Source of the DNA: CAVQWT01 sp963717705
Lineage (GTDB): Bacteria > Pseudomonadota > Gammaproteobacteria > Burkholderiales > Casimicrobiaceae
Assembly: GCA_963717705.1 (NCBI GenBank)
Contig: CAVQWT010000005.1
Coordinates: 248,001 to 312,000, forward strand
Length of the DNA stretch: 64,000 bases
Direction: 5' to 3'
The notes under the pieces are model-generated. The model was not told where the DNA came from, did not search any database, and saw nothing but the letters and a program-made list of their open reading frames with translations. Made by a program: the position numbers and the translations under genes. Shown here piece after piece: positions 1 through 10,217 of the stretch. The number at the start of each line of letters is the position of its first letter. Position 1 is the stretch's first letter.

Positions 1-177
1 GTGGCGGGGCCTCACTTCGCCGGCGAACACCGCGACCGGCGTGGTGCCGCCCGTCTGCACGGCGACGAGTTGCACGGGGCGCACCGGCGGCGGCGGCGCC
101 TCGTGCTTGGCACAGCCGGCGAGCGCGGCCAGCATCGACAACGCCGCGACCACGACGACCCTGCGCAACGTGCTCAT
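1..177 (-). CDS. RND efflux periplasmic adaptor lipoprotein (N-terminal fragment)
   Basis: Only the first 59 codons are inside the window; the gene runs off the left edge. The start is rich in hydrophobic residues and ends in a lipobox Leu-Ala-Gly-Cys with the lipidated Cys at residue 22, followed by a Pro-rich linker and a Val-rich strand typical of the start of AcrA/MexA-type membrane fusion proteins, which bridge an inner-membrane RND pump and an outer-membrane channel. Its ATG overlaps the TGA of the upstream TetR gene (ATGA), so the two are co-transcribed and translationally coupled. That repressor-plus-adaptor arrangement is the usual one for RND pumps; the pump gene itself would lie outside the window. 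Substrate cannot be inferred. Confidence 0.75.
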   Translation of the reverse strand, partial: MSTLRRVVVVAALSMLAALAGCAKHEAPPPPVRPVQLVAVQTGGTTPVAVFAGEVRPRH

Positions 178-854
178 CGCGCGCGGTCCGTGCCGGCCGC
201 TTCGCCGCCGACGCTGCCCCGCCACAGGCTTCGCAACGCGCGATCGACTTCAGGCGCGTAGGTCCAGCGGTAGACCGGCGAAGCACCGGGCCCGGCGATC
301 GCGCAGCCCTCGTTGCCGTCCGCCGTCGCCGACATCTGCCACAGCCCGATGATCAGCGCGTAGCTGCGGCGCAGCAGCGCTACGCCCTCCCCCGGAGCCA
401 GTTCGCTGAAATGCCGCTCGAGTCCTGCGCCGGCACGCTCGAGCCGCCCGGCCATCCTGCCCTTGAACGCCAGCGCCGCGGCCAGCGGGAGGCTGTGCGC
501 CATCAGGCCGAAGCAGCGCGCCGCCAGCGGCAGGAACAGCGGCGGCGCCACCAGGTGGCGCTGCGTCAGCACCAGCATGTCGTCGATGCGCACCGGCCCG
601 TCGCCCTCGACCAGCGCGATCACTTCGCGGAAGAAGCCGTCGATGCCGCGCTCGTGCACCGCGAGCAGCAGCTCCTCCTTGCTGGGAAAGTAGAGGTAGA
701 CGGTGCCCTTGGCGAGGCCCGCCTCCTCGGCGACCTCGGCCACGTTGGCGACGCGGTCGGGCGAACGCAGCAGCAGCCGCTCCGCCGCATCGAGGATGGC
801 GTCGTGGCGCTCCTGCTTGTCTTCGGCCTGGATGGCCCGCTGGCGGATGACCAT
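174..854 (-). CDS. TetR/AcrR-family transcriptional repressor of an RND efflux operon
   Basis: 226 residues, normal for the family. The N-terminal DNA-binding domain has a helix-turn-helix at about residues 38-62, with the characteristic KGTVYLYFPSKEEL stretch at 49-62; the rest is a helical ligand-binding domain with no family-wide motif. It is the first gene of an operon with the RND adaptor, which it overlaps by 4 bases. A 19-base-arm imperfect palindrome sits just upstream of its start and overlaps a plausible promoter, so autorepression, relieved when an effluxed compound binds, is the expected mode (inference from AcrR/MexR-like systems). The ATG at 854 is the only start placing the N-terminal helix correctly. 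Confidence 0.85.
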   Translation of the reverse strand: MVIRQRAIQAEDKQERHDAILDAAERLLLRSPDRVANVAEVAEEAGLAKGTVYLYFPSKEELLLAVHERGIDGFFREVIALVEGDGPVRIDDMLVLTQRHLVAPPLFLPLAARCFGLMAHSLPLAAALAFKGRMAGRLERAGAGLERHFSELAPGEGVALLRRSYALIIGLWQMSATADGNEGCAIAGPGASPVYRWTYAPEVDRALRSLWRGSVGGEAAGTDRAR

Positions 855-875
855 GGTGCTGCGCTCCCTGACCTT

Positions 876-926
876 AACTGACTTCGGGTCATTTCAAATC
901 GGAGCGTAAATGACCATTAGTCAGTT
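876..926. promoter_or_regulatory. Inverted-repeat operator for the TetR-family repressor
   Basis: Left arm aactgacttcgggtcattt (876-894) and right arm aaatgaccattagtcagtt (908-926) are reverse complements except at a few central positions, separated by 13 bases. Each arm contains a TGAC-N5/6-GGTCA type element, so the site may be two operators or one composite. It lies 22-72 bases upstream of the tetR start and covers the predicted -10 region, which fits direct repression by the adjacent regulator. Confidence 0.65.
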
Positions 927-931
927 GTCAA
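903..931 (-). promoter_or_regulatory. Predicted sigma-70 promoter of the tetR-RND operon
   Basis: On the minus strand a perfect TTGACA (926-931) is followed after 17 bases by TACGCT (903-908). The -35 is consensus and the -10 matches at TAnnnT. The right arm of the palindrome (908-926) occupies the spacer, so repressor binding would block RNA polymerase. Confidence 0.55.
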
Positions 932-1834
932 ATTCCGCAGCGGGCCGGTCCGGGCCGCGGCACTCAGCCGCCGCGGAGTTGCAGCAGGGCGAGCAATCCG
1001 CGCGTCAGCGTCACTGTCCGGGTCAGCGTGGTCGGCGACGACGCTGAAGTGGTCCTTGCCCGGGACCACCAGCGGCCCGGTCGATCCCGGCGGCCGCTGC
1101 GCGGGCCACGCGTCCCACTGCAGCTGCGCCTGGCGCAGGAACTCGGACGTCTCGGCTCCGCCGACCGCAACCAGCAGCGGCGCGTCGACCGACGGCTCGA
1201 GCCGGGCCGGCGACAACCGCGCCGCCTCCGCCGCGTCGAGCCTGAAGTCGGCGTTGAACGAGAACAGGACCATCGGTGCCAGGTCGTGCACCCCCGACAG
1301 CGACAAGCCGCCGACGAACGGCGCGCGCGCAAAGCCCGCCAGCGCCCAGTCGATAGTCCACAGCATCGCCGCGAGGTGGCCGCCGACCGAATGCCCGCCG
1401 ACGACCAGCGGTCCGCGGGCGCCGTGCGCGGCGCCGTCGCGCGCGAGCCAGGTGACCGCGCGCACGATCTGCCCGACGATGGTCGCGATCGAGACGTCGG
1501 GGCAGAGATCGTAGTTGACGTTGGCGACGGCGTAGCCCTCGGCGACCAGCGGCGGCGCGACGAACGAGAAATCCGCCTTGTCCAGCGCGCGCCAGTAGCC
1601 GCCGTGGATGAACGCGAAGGTGCCGCGCGCCGGCGCCGGCGGCACGAAGAGATCGAGGGTCTCCTTCGGTCCGGGTCCGTAGCGCAGGTCGAGCTGCGGC
1701 CCGAGCGCGGCCACCGCCGCCGCCGACAGCTCGGCGTAGCGGGCGAACCACCGCGGATGGTCGGGCACCGCGGCGCGGTTGTTGTAGCCCCGCTCGACGA
1801 ACTCCGGCGTGAACTCCACGCGCGCCCCGCTCAC
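917..1834 (-). CDS. Alpha/beta hydrolase, kynurenine formamidase (arylformamidase)-like, C-terminus probably frameshifted
   Basis: Serine hydrolase with the HGGYW oxyanion motif at residues 77-81 and nucleophile elbow GHSVGG at 147-152 (Ser149), a pairing typical of alpha/beta-fold arylformamidases that hydrolyse N-formylkynurenine in tryptophan breakdown; the His of the triad is probably in GKDHF near the end. Start is GTG at 1834, overlapping the TGA of the upstream FAH gene (GTGA). After the ADPDS motif the open frame runs on for 28 residues into the tetR promoter and stops at 917. In the other frame an alternative end, LTRGLLALLQLRGG, stops at 964 and looks like the normal family C-terminus. 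Removing one base near 1011 restores it (289 residues). Exact substrate is uncertain. Confidence 0.7.
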   Translation of the reverse strand: MSGARVEFTPEFVERGYNNRAAVPDHPRWFARYAELSAAAVAALGPQLDLRYGPGPKETLDLFVPPAPARGTFAFIHGGYWRALDKADFSFVAPPLVAEGYAVANVNYDLCPDVSIATIVGQIVRAVTWLARDGAAHGARGPLVVGGHSVGGHLAAMLWTIDWALAGFARAPFVGGLSLSGVHDLAPMVLFSFNADFRLDAAEAARLSPARLEPSVDAPLLVAVGGAETSEFLRQAQLQWDAWPAQRPPGSTGPLVVPGKDHFSVVADHADPDSDADARIARPAATPRRLSAAARTGPLRNLTTD

Positions 1835-2541
1835 GCGGCCGCCGGGTCGATCACGATCGCCAGCGGCGACAGGCCCGCGATCGCCGCGTCGAGGCGGTCG
1901 CCGGGCACCACCGGGCCGACGCCCGACGGCGTGCCGGTGAAGACGAGGTCGCCGGGCAGCAGCTCGTACAGCTGCGACAGGAAAGCGAGCGTGTGCGGCA
2001 CGTCCCAGATCATGTCGGCGAGGTCGCCGCGCTGCCTGACCGCGCCGTTCACCGCGACCTCGATCGTCCCGCGCGCAGGATGCCCCGCGTCGGCGACGCG
2101 ATGGATCGGCCCGATCGGCGCCGCCTGCGCGAACGACTTGCCGATGTCCCACGGCCGCTTCTTCTCGCGCATGTCCGACTGCAGGTCGCGCCGCGTCATG
2201 TCGAGGCCGGTCGCGTAGCCGTAGACGACGTCGAGCGCGCGCTCGGCGGCCAGCCTGACGCCGCGCGCGCCGATGGCGACGACCAGCTCGACCTCGTGGT
2301 GGTAGTTCTTCGTCGCCAGCGGATAAGCGACGCGCCCGACGGCGGGCGGCACCACCGGCACCACGGCGTCCGCCGGCTTGGTGAAGAAGAACGGCGGCTC
2401 CCTGGTCGCGTCGCCGCCCATTTCCGCGGCGTGCTCGGCGTAGTTGCGGCCGACGCAGTAGATGTGCCGGACCGGGAACAGGAGGTCGGTTCCGGCGACC
2501 GGCACGGCCGGCAGGTCCCAGGGCTTGAAGGCGTAGGTCAT
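1831..2541 (-). CDS. Fumarylacetoacetate hydrolase (FAH)-family protein, fumarylpyruvate hydrolase-like
   Basis: 236 residues, the length of single-domain FAH-family enzymes. It carries the family motifs GRNYAEH (31-37), FFTKP (52-56), HHEVEL (81-86) and GLDMTRRDLQ (112-121); Glu83, Glu85 and Asp114 are the likely divalent-metal ligands. Members hydrolyse acylpyruvates such as fumarylpyruvate (gentisate pathway, NagK) or fumarylacetoacetate. It lies directly after the zeta-class GST isomerase, whose product this family normally cleaves; that pairing is typical of gentisate and homogentisate routes. No dioxygenase of either route is in the window. ATG at 2541 was chosen because the motif spacing from it matches short FAH proteins; an in-frame ATG 15 bases upstream is possible. 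Confidence 0.8.
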   Translation of the reverse strand: MTYAFKPWDLPAVPVAGTDLLFPVRHIYCVGRNYAEHAAEMGGDATREPPFFFTKPADAVVPVVPPAVGRVAYPLATKNYHHEVELVVAIGARGVRLAAERALDVVYGYATGLDMTRRDLQSDMREKKRPWDIGKSFAQAAPIGPIHRVADAGHPARGTIEVAVNGAVRQRGDLADMIWDVPHTLAFLSQLYELLPGDLVFTGTPSGVGPVVPGDRLDAAIAGLSPLAIVIDPAAA

Positions 2542-2573
2542 CGGGGCAGCTCCCATCGGGGTCCGGCTCGCGG

Positions 2574-3218
2574 TCAGGGTTCGGCGTCGGGCTGGACCCC
2601 CGGCGCCGCGGCGGCGAACGCCGGCAGCGCCTGGCACGCGGCGTCGATGCGCGAGAGCGTCGGGAACGCCGACAGGTCGACCGCCATCCGCCGCGCGTTG
2701 GCCAGCTGCGGCACCAGGCAGACGTCGGCCAGCGTCGGCGCGGCGCCGTGGCAGAACGCGCCGGTCGCCGCGTCGTCGGCAAGCCGCCGCTCGAGCGCCT
2801 CGAGGCCGGTGTCGCACCAGTAGCGGTACCAGCCGTCCTTCTGCGCCTCGGGAACGCCGAGCGTGCCGGTGAGGTACCGCAGCACCCGCAGGTTGTTGAG
2901 CGGATGGATGTCGCAGGCGATCGCCAGGGCGATGCCGCGCACCCGCGCGCGGCCGTTGGCGTCGCGCGGCAGCAGCGGCGGCAGCGGATGCGTCTCCTCG
3001 AGGTACTCGATGATCGCCAGCGACTGCGTGATCACCGCGCCGTCGTCGGTCTCCAGCACCGGCACCAGGCCCTGCGGATTCAGCGCGCGGTAGTCGTCGC
3101 TGTCCTGCGCGCCGCGGCGCAGGTGGACGAACGCCCGCTCGGCGGCGAGGCCCTTGAGGTTCAGCGCGATGCGGACGCGGTACGCGGCCGACGAGCGGAA
3201 ATAGTCGTGCAGCTTCAT
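2574..3218 (-). CDS. maiA: Maleylacetoacetate/maleylpyruvate isomerase (zeta-class glutathione S-transferase)
   Basis: 214 residues, full length for the family. The N-terminal thioredoxin-like domain carries the zeta-class signature with Ser-Ser and RVRIALNLKG at about residues 9-23; the glutathione-binding QSLAIIEYLEE follows, then an all-helical C-terminal domain with CDIHPLNNLR. Zeta GSTs use glutathione to isomerise cis to trans double bonds of maleylacetoacetate or maleylpyruvate. The gene sits between gcdH and the FAH hydrolase on the same strand with short gaps, so the isomerase-hydrolase pair is likely one step set. The motifs favour the maleylacetoacetate label, but the substrate depends on an upstream dioxygenase not present here. 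Confidence 0.8.
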   Translation of the reverse strand: MKLHDYFRSSAAYRVRIALNLKGLAAERAFVHLRRGAQDSDDYRALNPQGLVPVLETDDGAVITQSLAIIEYLEETHPLPPLLPRDANGRARVRGIALAIACDIHPLNNLRVLRYLTGTLGVPEAQKDGWYRYWCDTGLEALERRLADDAATGAFCHGAAPTLADVCLVPQLANARRMAVDLSAFPTLSRIDAACQALPAFAAAAPGVQPDAEP

Positions 3219-3229
3219 CGCCGCTCCCG

Positions 3230-4429
<1,200 letters not shown>

Positions 4430-4447
4430 GGGATGACTCGCGGCGGA

Positions 4448-4467
4448 GCCCGGGCCATGGCCCGGGC
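4448..4467. repeat. Perfect 20-bp palindrome upstream of gcdH
   Basis: gcccgggccatggcccgggc is its own reverse complement over all 20 bases. It lies 19 bases before the gcdH ATG in the 126-base gap after ridA. With no loop it suits a dimeric regulator site or a very GC-rich cruciform/hairpin better than a standard terminator, as there is no T tract. Confidence 0.5.
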
Positions 4468-4555
4468 GGGGTTGGGGAAGGCGCTGTGGGCGGGAGCGGG
4501 TGCGAACGCCGATTATCGCGCCCCGGGGCGCACGCCGTCCATGCGACGCCCGCGT

Positions 4556-4990
4556 TCAGTCCGGGATCACCGCCGTGGCCTCGATCTCGATCCGGGCGGC
4601 GTCCTCGATCAGCGCTGCGACCTCGACCGCCGTCATCGCCGGGTAGTGGCGGCCGATGATCTCGCGGTAGACGGCGCCCAGCGCCTTGAGGCTGCCGAGG
4701 TACTCGCGCCGGTCGACGACGTACCAGGTGAGGCGGACCAGATGCTCGGGCCGCGCGCCCGCGGCGGCGAGCACCGCGACGACGTTGGCCAGCGCCACGC
4801 GCGCCTGGCCGACGAAATCGGTCGCCTCGAACTGCTGCCGGGCGTTCCAGCCGATCTGGCCGCCGACGAATACCAGCGTGCCGCGGGCGGCGACCCCGTT
4901 GGCGTAGCCCTTCGGCTCCGCCCAGCCCGGGGGCTGCAGCCGGACGAGGCCCGGACCGCGCCCCGGCACGCCCCGCGCCCCGTCGCTCAT
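4556..4990 (-). CDS. RidA/YjgF family enamine/imine deaminase
   Basis: 144 residues. The sequence has the family features: a GYANGV start, the FVGGQIGWN strand, AxALANVxAVLAAAG and the terminal ExxAVIPD. RidA proteins hydrolyse reactive enamines and imines to ketones plus ammonia; some members in aromatic pathways act as 2-aminomuconate deaminases. Its ATG overlaps the TGA of the CoA ligase gene (ATGA), so it is translationally coupled to it. The neighbouring flavoprotein would produce an amino-cyclohexene (enamine) CoA ester from 2-aminobenzoyl-CoA, so a pathway-specific role in releasing the amino group is attractive (inference). The C-terminal Arg usually involved in substrate carboxylate binding was not assigned with confidence. 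Confidence 0.85.
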   Translation of the reverse strand: MSDGARGVPGRGPGLVRLQPPGWAEPKGYANGVAARGTLVFVGGQIGWNARQQFEATDFVGQARVALANVVAVLAAAGARPEHLVRLTWYVVDRREYLGSLKALGAVYREIIGRHYPAMTAVEVAALIEDAARIEIEATAVIPD

Positions 4991-6626
4991 ATCGTCTCCC
5001 CGCGCGCGTCGGCGGCGGCCATCTGCCGCAGCCGGAAACGCTGCAGCTTGCCGGTCTCGGTCCGCGGCAGCGCCGCGACGAACTCGATCGCGCGCGGATA
5101 CTTGTATGGCGCGATGGTCGCCTTCACGTGGTCCTGCAGCGCGCGTACCTGCGCCGCGTCCGGCGCGTGGCCGTCCTTCAGCACGACGTAGGCCTTGACG
5201 ATCGCGCCGCGCTCGTCGTCCGGCGCGCCGACGACGCCGCATTCGGCGACTGCCGGGTGGAGCAGCAGCGCGCCCTCGACCTCCGGCCCGGCGATGTTGT
5301 AGCCGGCGGAGACGATCATGTCATCGGTGCGCGCCTGGTAGACGAACCAGCCGTCGGCGTCGACGAGGTACGCGTCGCCTGTGTAGTTCCAGCCGCCCTG
5401 CACGTAGTTCTTCTGCCGCTCGTCGTCGAGGTAGCGGCAACCGGTCGGGCCCTTGACGGCGAGCCGGCCCACCTGCCCCGGCGGCAGCGGCCGGCCGGCG
5501 TCGTCCATCACGCAGGCGCGGTAGCCGGGGACGACCTTCCCCGTCGCGCCGGGCCTGGCGTCGTCGTCCGGGTGCGAGATGAAGATGTGCAGCATCTCGG
5601 TGGCGCCGATGCCATCGATGATCTCGATGCCGGTCGCCTGCTTCCACAGCGCGCGGGTCGCGGCCGGCAGCGCCTCGCCGGCGGCGACGCACTTGCGCAG
5701 CGACGAGAGGTCGCGGCCCGCGGCCTGCAGCGCCATCGCGCGGTACGACGTCGGTGCCGTGAACAGCACCGTCGGCCGGTGCGTCTCGATCGCCGCCAGC
5801 AGCGCCTCGGGCGCCGGCCGCTCGACCAGCAGCGTCGCCGCGCCGATGCGCAGCGGAAACAGCAGCAGCCCGCCCAGGCCGAAGGTGAACGCGAGCGGCG
5901 GGCTGCCGGTGAACACGTCGTCGGCCGTCGCCTTCAGCATCGCCGGCGGCCAGCAGTCGCACGCCGCGAGCGCGTCGCGGTGGAAGTGCATCGTCCCCTT
6001 CGGCGTGCCGGTGGTGCCGGACGTGAAGGCGATGAACGCGACGTCGTCGGCCGCCGTGGCGACCGCCGGGAACCGCGGCGGCTTCGCCGCGGCGCGCGCC
6101 TCGACGCCGTCGCCCTTCGTGGTCGCGAACAGCGCCACCTGCTCCAGCGTCGGGCAGCTCTCCCGGGCGAGGTCGAGCTCCGCCGAGAGCCGCGAATCGC
6201 ACAGCGCGTGGCTGACGCGCGCCTTGGTGATGACGTCGACGAGCTCGCGCGCGCGCAGCAGCGGCATCGTCGGCACCGCGATCGCGCCGGCCTTCATCAC
6301 CGCGAACCAGCACGCGGCCATCGCCGGCGTGTTCGGTCCGCGCAGCAGCACCCGGTTGCCGGGCACGACGCCCATCTCGCCGGCGAGCACGTGCGCGATG
6401 CGGCTCGCCTGCGCATCGAGGTCGGCGTAGGTCCAGCGCGTGCCGTCGGGCGCCAGCAGCGCCAGCCGGTCGCCGCGCCCCTCGCGCACCGCGCGCTCGA
6501 GCAGCTCGGCGGCGACGTTGAGCCGCTCGGGGTAGGCGAGCTGCGGCAGCTCGAAGATCAGCTCCGGCCACTGGTCGCGCGGCGGCAGGTGGTCGCGGGC
6601 GAACGTGTCGACGTGCGCGGTGGTCG

Positions 6627-6630
<4 letters not shown>
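4987..6630 (-). CDS. Aryl-CoA ligase of the benzoate/2-aminobenzoate-CoA ligase family
   Basis: 547-residue AMP-dependent acyl/aryl-CoA synthetase. The ATP-binding loop TSGTTGTPKG is at residues 203-212, the adenylation motif GATEM near the middle, the hinge region with YTGDAY and YQARTDDMIVSAGYNI after it, and the catalytic Lys in RTETGK at about 528. The length and the MHFHRD and GIGATEMLHIF motifs fit the benzoate-CoA/2-aminobenzoate-CoA ligase branch. It would activate the aromatic acid as the first committed step. It sits between the acyl-CoA dehydrogenase and ridA with 4-base ATGA overlaps on both sides. Anthranilate is the favoured substrate given the co-encoded monooxygenase/reductase and RidA; benzoate or salicylate are alternatives. 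Confidence 0.82.
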
Positions 6631-7810
<1,180 letters not shown>

Positions 7811-7811
<1 letters not shown>

Positions 7812-7893
7812 CGGTTGCCGGATCGGTTGCTGGCTCGGTTGCCGGATGGTTGGCGGATCGGTGGGCGGATCGGTTGCCGGATCGGTTGCCGGA
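7811..7893. repeat. 12-bp tandem repeat array in the gap between the hydratase and acyl-CoA dehydrogenase genes
   Basis: About seven consecutive 12-base units, consensus tcggttgccgga on the plus strand (one 11-base, several with 1-3 changes), fill almost all of the gap between the hydratase stop at 7894 and the dehydrogenase start at 7811. The unit length is a multiple of three. It occupies the place where a ribosome binding site should be, so copy number could affect translation of the dehydrogenase. Confidence 0.7.
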
Positions 7894-8748
7894 TCAGTTA
7901 CCTTCAAAGCGCGGCGCGCGCTTCGTGGCGAACGCCTCGTACGCGCGGCGGAAGTCGGCCGTCTGCATGCACAGCGCCTGCGCCTGGGCCTCGGCCTCGA
8001 TTTCCGCGTCGAGGTCCAGCGCCCACGCCTGGTGCAGCAGCGTCTTGGTGATCCCGTGCGCGAACGTCGGGCCGTCGGCCAGCGTACGCGCCAGCGCCGC
8101 CGCTTCGGCGGCCAGCGCGTCGGCGGCGACGATGCGGTTGAAGAACCCCCACGCATCGCCCTCGTCGGCACTCATCGCGCGACCGGTCAACAGCAGCTCG
8201 GCGGCGCGGCCCTGGCCGATGGTCCGCGGCAACAGCGCGCAGGCGCCCATGTCGGCACCGGCGAGCCCGACGCGGACGAACAGGAACGCCGTCTTCGCGG
8301 CCGGCGTGCCGAGCCGCAGATCCGCCGCCAGCGCGACCATCGCGCCCGCGCCGGCGCAGACGCCGTCGACGGCGGCGATCACCGGCTGCGGGCAGTGGCG
8401 GATCGCCTTCACCAGGTCGCCGGTCATCCGCGTGAACGCGAGCAGCTCCGGTGCGGCCATCCTCGTCAGCGGCCCGATGATTTCGTGCACGTCGCCGCCG
8501 GAGCTGAAGTTGCCGCCGGCGCCGGTGACGACGACGGCCTTGACGTCGCTCGCGTGGACGAGGCCGCGAAACAGGTCGCGCAGCTCGGCGTAGGAGTCGA
8601 AGGTCAGCGGATTCTTCTTCTCCGGGCGGTCGAGCGTCACCGTCGCAACCTTGCCGTCGGCGGATGCGTCGAAGCGGAAGTGCGTCGCGCGGTAGCCGGC
8701 GAACGGCCTGCGCTGCGCGGTCATCGCGTCCGGTGCGGTCGGGGTCAT
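7894..8748 (-). CDS. Enoyl-CoA hydratase/isomerase family protein
   Basis: 284 residues of crotonase fold. The oxyanion-hole segments are FSSGGDVHE at about 81-89 and the GVCAGAGAMVALAADLRL segment in the middle; the NPLTF loop precedes them. Crotonases hydrate enoyl-CoA or open rings by related chemistry. In 2-aminobenzoate and benzoyl-CoA clusters a crotonase takes part in ring hydration or hydrolysis, and its place here between MarR and the acyl-CoA dehydrogenase supports that. Start ATG at 8748; an internal ATG (residue 9) is also plausible. The 3' end is directly followed by the 12-base repeats. Confidence 0.85.
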   Translation of the reverse strand: MTPTAPDAMTAQRRPFAGYRATHFRFDASADGKVATVTLDRPEKKNPLTFDSYAELRDLFRGLVHASDVKAVVVTGAGGNFSSGGDVHEIIGPLTRMAAPELLAFTRMTGDLVKAIRHCPQPVIAAVDGVCAGAGAMVALAADLRLGTPAAKTAFLFVRVGLAGADMGACALLPRTIGQGRAAELLLTGRAMSADEGDAWGFFNRIVAADALAAEAAALARTLADGPTFAHGITKTLLHQAWALDLDAEIEAEAQAQALCMQTADFRRAYEAFATKRAPRFEGN

Positions 8749-8761
8749 CGTCGGTCTCCGC

Positions 8762-9421
8762 TCAGGTCGGTTCGGTGGTCCGCTCGGTGGTCGGGCCGGT
8801 GAGCGAGCGCTTGAGCCCGCCCAGCAGCTCCTGCAGCCGCGCCCGCTCGGAGGGCGCGAGGCCGCCGAACATGGCCTCGATCCACCGCTCGTGCTCGTCG
8901 GCCATGGCGTCGAACGCCTCCTTGCCGCGGGCCGTCAGCTTGACCACCAGCGCGCGACGGTCGCGGGCGGTCGGCGTGCGCGTCACCAGGCCTTCGGCGA
9001 CGAGCTGGTCGACGAGCCCGGTGACGTTGCCGCCCGTCACCATCAGCCGCTGCGACAGCTCGCCCATCCGCAGTCCGTCCGCATGACGCTCGAGCTGCGC
9101 CATCAGGTCGAAGCGCGGCAGCGTCGTCGCGAACCGCTCGCGCAGCTGCGTGCGGATCCGCTTCTCGATCAGCAGCGTGCAGGTGAACAGGCGCAGCCAC
9201 AGCCGCAGCGAATCGTGATGGTCGTCGGCAAGGCGCGACTCCGGATCGTGCGTGGCGGGATTCGTTGCCGCGGCGTCGCCGGCGCGGTCGGCGTGCGCGT
9301 CGGAATCCTCGCCCGGCGCAGCGGCTGCGGCGATGGTGGTCGCGGTGCCGGTGGCGGTCGCAGCGGTCGCTTCCTCCGGATGCGCGTCCGGCGGCGGCAG
9401 CAGGTCGAGTCGGCGGTTCAT
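8762..9421 (-). CDS. MarR-family transcriptional regulator of the aryl-CoA cluster
   Basis: 219 residues. The winged helix core is at about residues 70-205: DNA recognition helix region MGELSQRLMVTGGNVTGLVDQL (roughly 119-140) and wing containing TARDRRALVVKLT. The first ~65 residues are a low-complexity Ala/Thr/Asp-rich extension not seen in typical MarR proteins of about 150 residues; an internal start is possible but no better ribosome site is evident. Related regulators (BadR, HcaR-like) respond to aryl-CoA thioesters. Placed inside the operon, 7 bases from the SDR gene and 13 bases before the hydratase, it is well placed to control the promoter upstream of the monooxygenase gene. Confidence 0.85.
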   Translation of the reverse strand: MNRRLDLLPPPDAHPEEATAATATGTATTIAAAAAPGEDSDAHADRAGDAAATNPATHDPESRLADDHHDSLRLWLRLFTCTLLIEKRIRTQLRERFATTLPRFDLMAQLERHADGLRMGELSQRLMVTGGNVTGLVDQLVAEGLVTRTPTARDRRALVVKLTARGKEAFDAMADEHERWIEAMFGGLAPSERARLQELLGGLKRSLTGPTTERTTEPT

Positions 9422-9428
9422 CGTCGCC

Positions 9429-10217
9429 TCAGCCGGCCATCACTTCGCCGCCGGCGACGGGCAGCGCCTGCCCGGTGATCGCCTGCGCGTCGTCGCGCGC
9501 GAGCCACGCGACGACGGCGGCGACCTCGTCCGGCGTGACCAGCCGCCCCTGCGGATTGCGCGCCGCCAGCGCGGAGCGGGCCGCATCCTCGGTCCGTCCC
9601 GTCCGGGCGACGATGGCCGAGACGGCGCCGGCGACGAGGTCGGTGTCGGTGTAGCCCGGGCAGACGGCGTTGACCGTCACCCGCGTCGCCGCCAGCTCCG
9701 CCGCCAGTGCGCGCGTGAGCCCGACCACGCCGTGCTTCGCGGCACAGTACGCGGCGACGTACGGATAGCCGATGAGCCCCGCCGTGCTGGCGATGTTGAC
9801 GATGCGGCCGGCCGGCGCGGCCAGCAGCGCGGGCAGCGCGGCGCGCGTGCACAGGAACGTCCCGGTCAGGTTGACCTGCAGCATCTGCGCCCACAGCGCG
9901 TCGTCGGTGGCGGCGAACTTCGCGCTCGTCGCGACGCCGGCGTTGTTGACCAGCAGGTCGACGCCGCGCCCCGCCGCCGCGATCGCGGCGAAGGCCGTGC
10001 GCACCGATGCCGCGTCGCCGACGTCGCAGGCCGCCTGCGCGACGCAGGCCGCGCCGAGCGACTGCGCGGCGGCGGCAAGCCGCGCGCCGTCGCGGCCCAG
10101 CAGCGTCAGCGTCGCGCCGTCGGCGGCGAGGCGCCGCGCGATCGCGAGCCCGATGCCGCGGCCGGCGCCGGTGACGACGGCGTGGCGACCGGCCAGCGGC
10201 GGCGAGCTCGCGCTCAT
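9429..10217 (-). CDS. Short-chain dehydrogenase/reductase, 3-hydroxyacyl-CoA dehydrogenase-like
   Basis: 262-residue classical SDR. Nucleotide-binding TGAGRGIG at 16-23, NNAG at 91-94, and the catalytic Ser144, Tyr157 and Lys161 (YCAAK) are all present; the C-terminal VAGG signature is also present. It overlaps the monooxygenase/reductase gene by 4 bases (ATGA). In 2-aminobenzoate-CoA clusters an SDR oxidises or reduces the alicyclic hydroxy/oxo-acyl-CoA intermediate, so a beta-oxidation dehydrogenase role is likely (inference). Confidence 0.85.
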   Translation of the reverse strand: MSASSPPLAGRHAVVTGAGRGIGLAIARRLAADGATLTLLGRDGARLAAAAQSLGAACVAQAACDVGDAASVRTAFAAIAAAGRGVDLLVNNAGVATSAKFAATDDALWAQMLQVNLTGTFLCTRAALPALLAAPAGRIVNIASTAGLIGYPYVAAYCAAKHGVVGLTRALAAELAATRVTVNAVCPGYTDTDLVAGAVSAIVARTGRTEDAARSALAARNPQGRLVTPDEVAAVVAWLARDDAQAITGQALPVAGGEVMAG

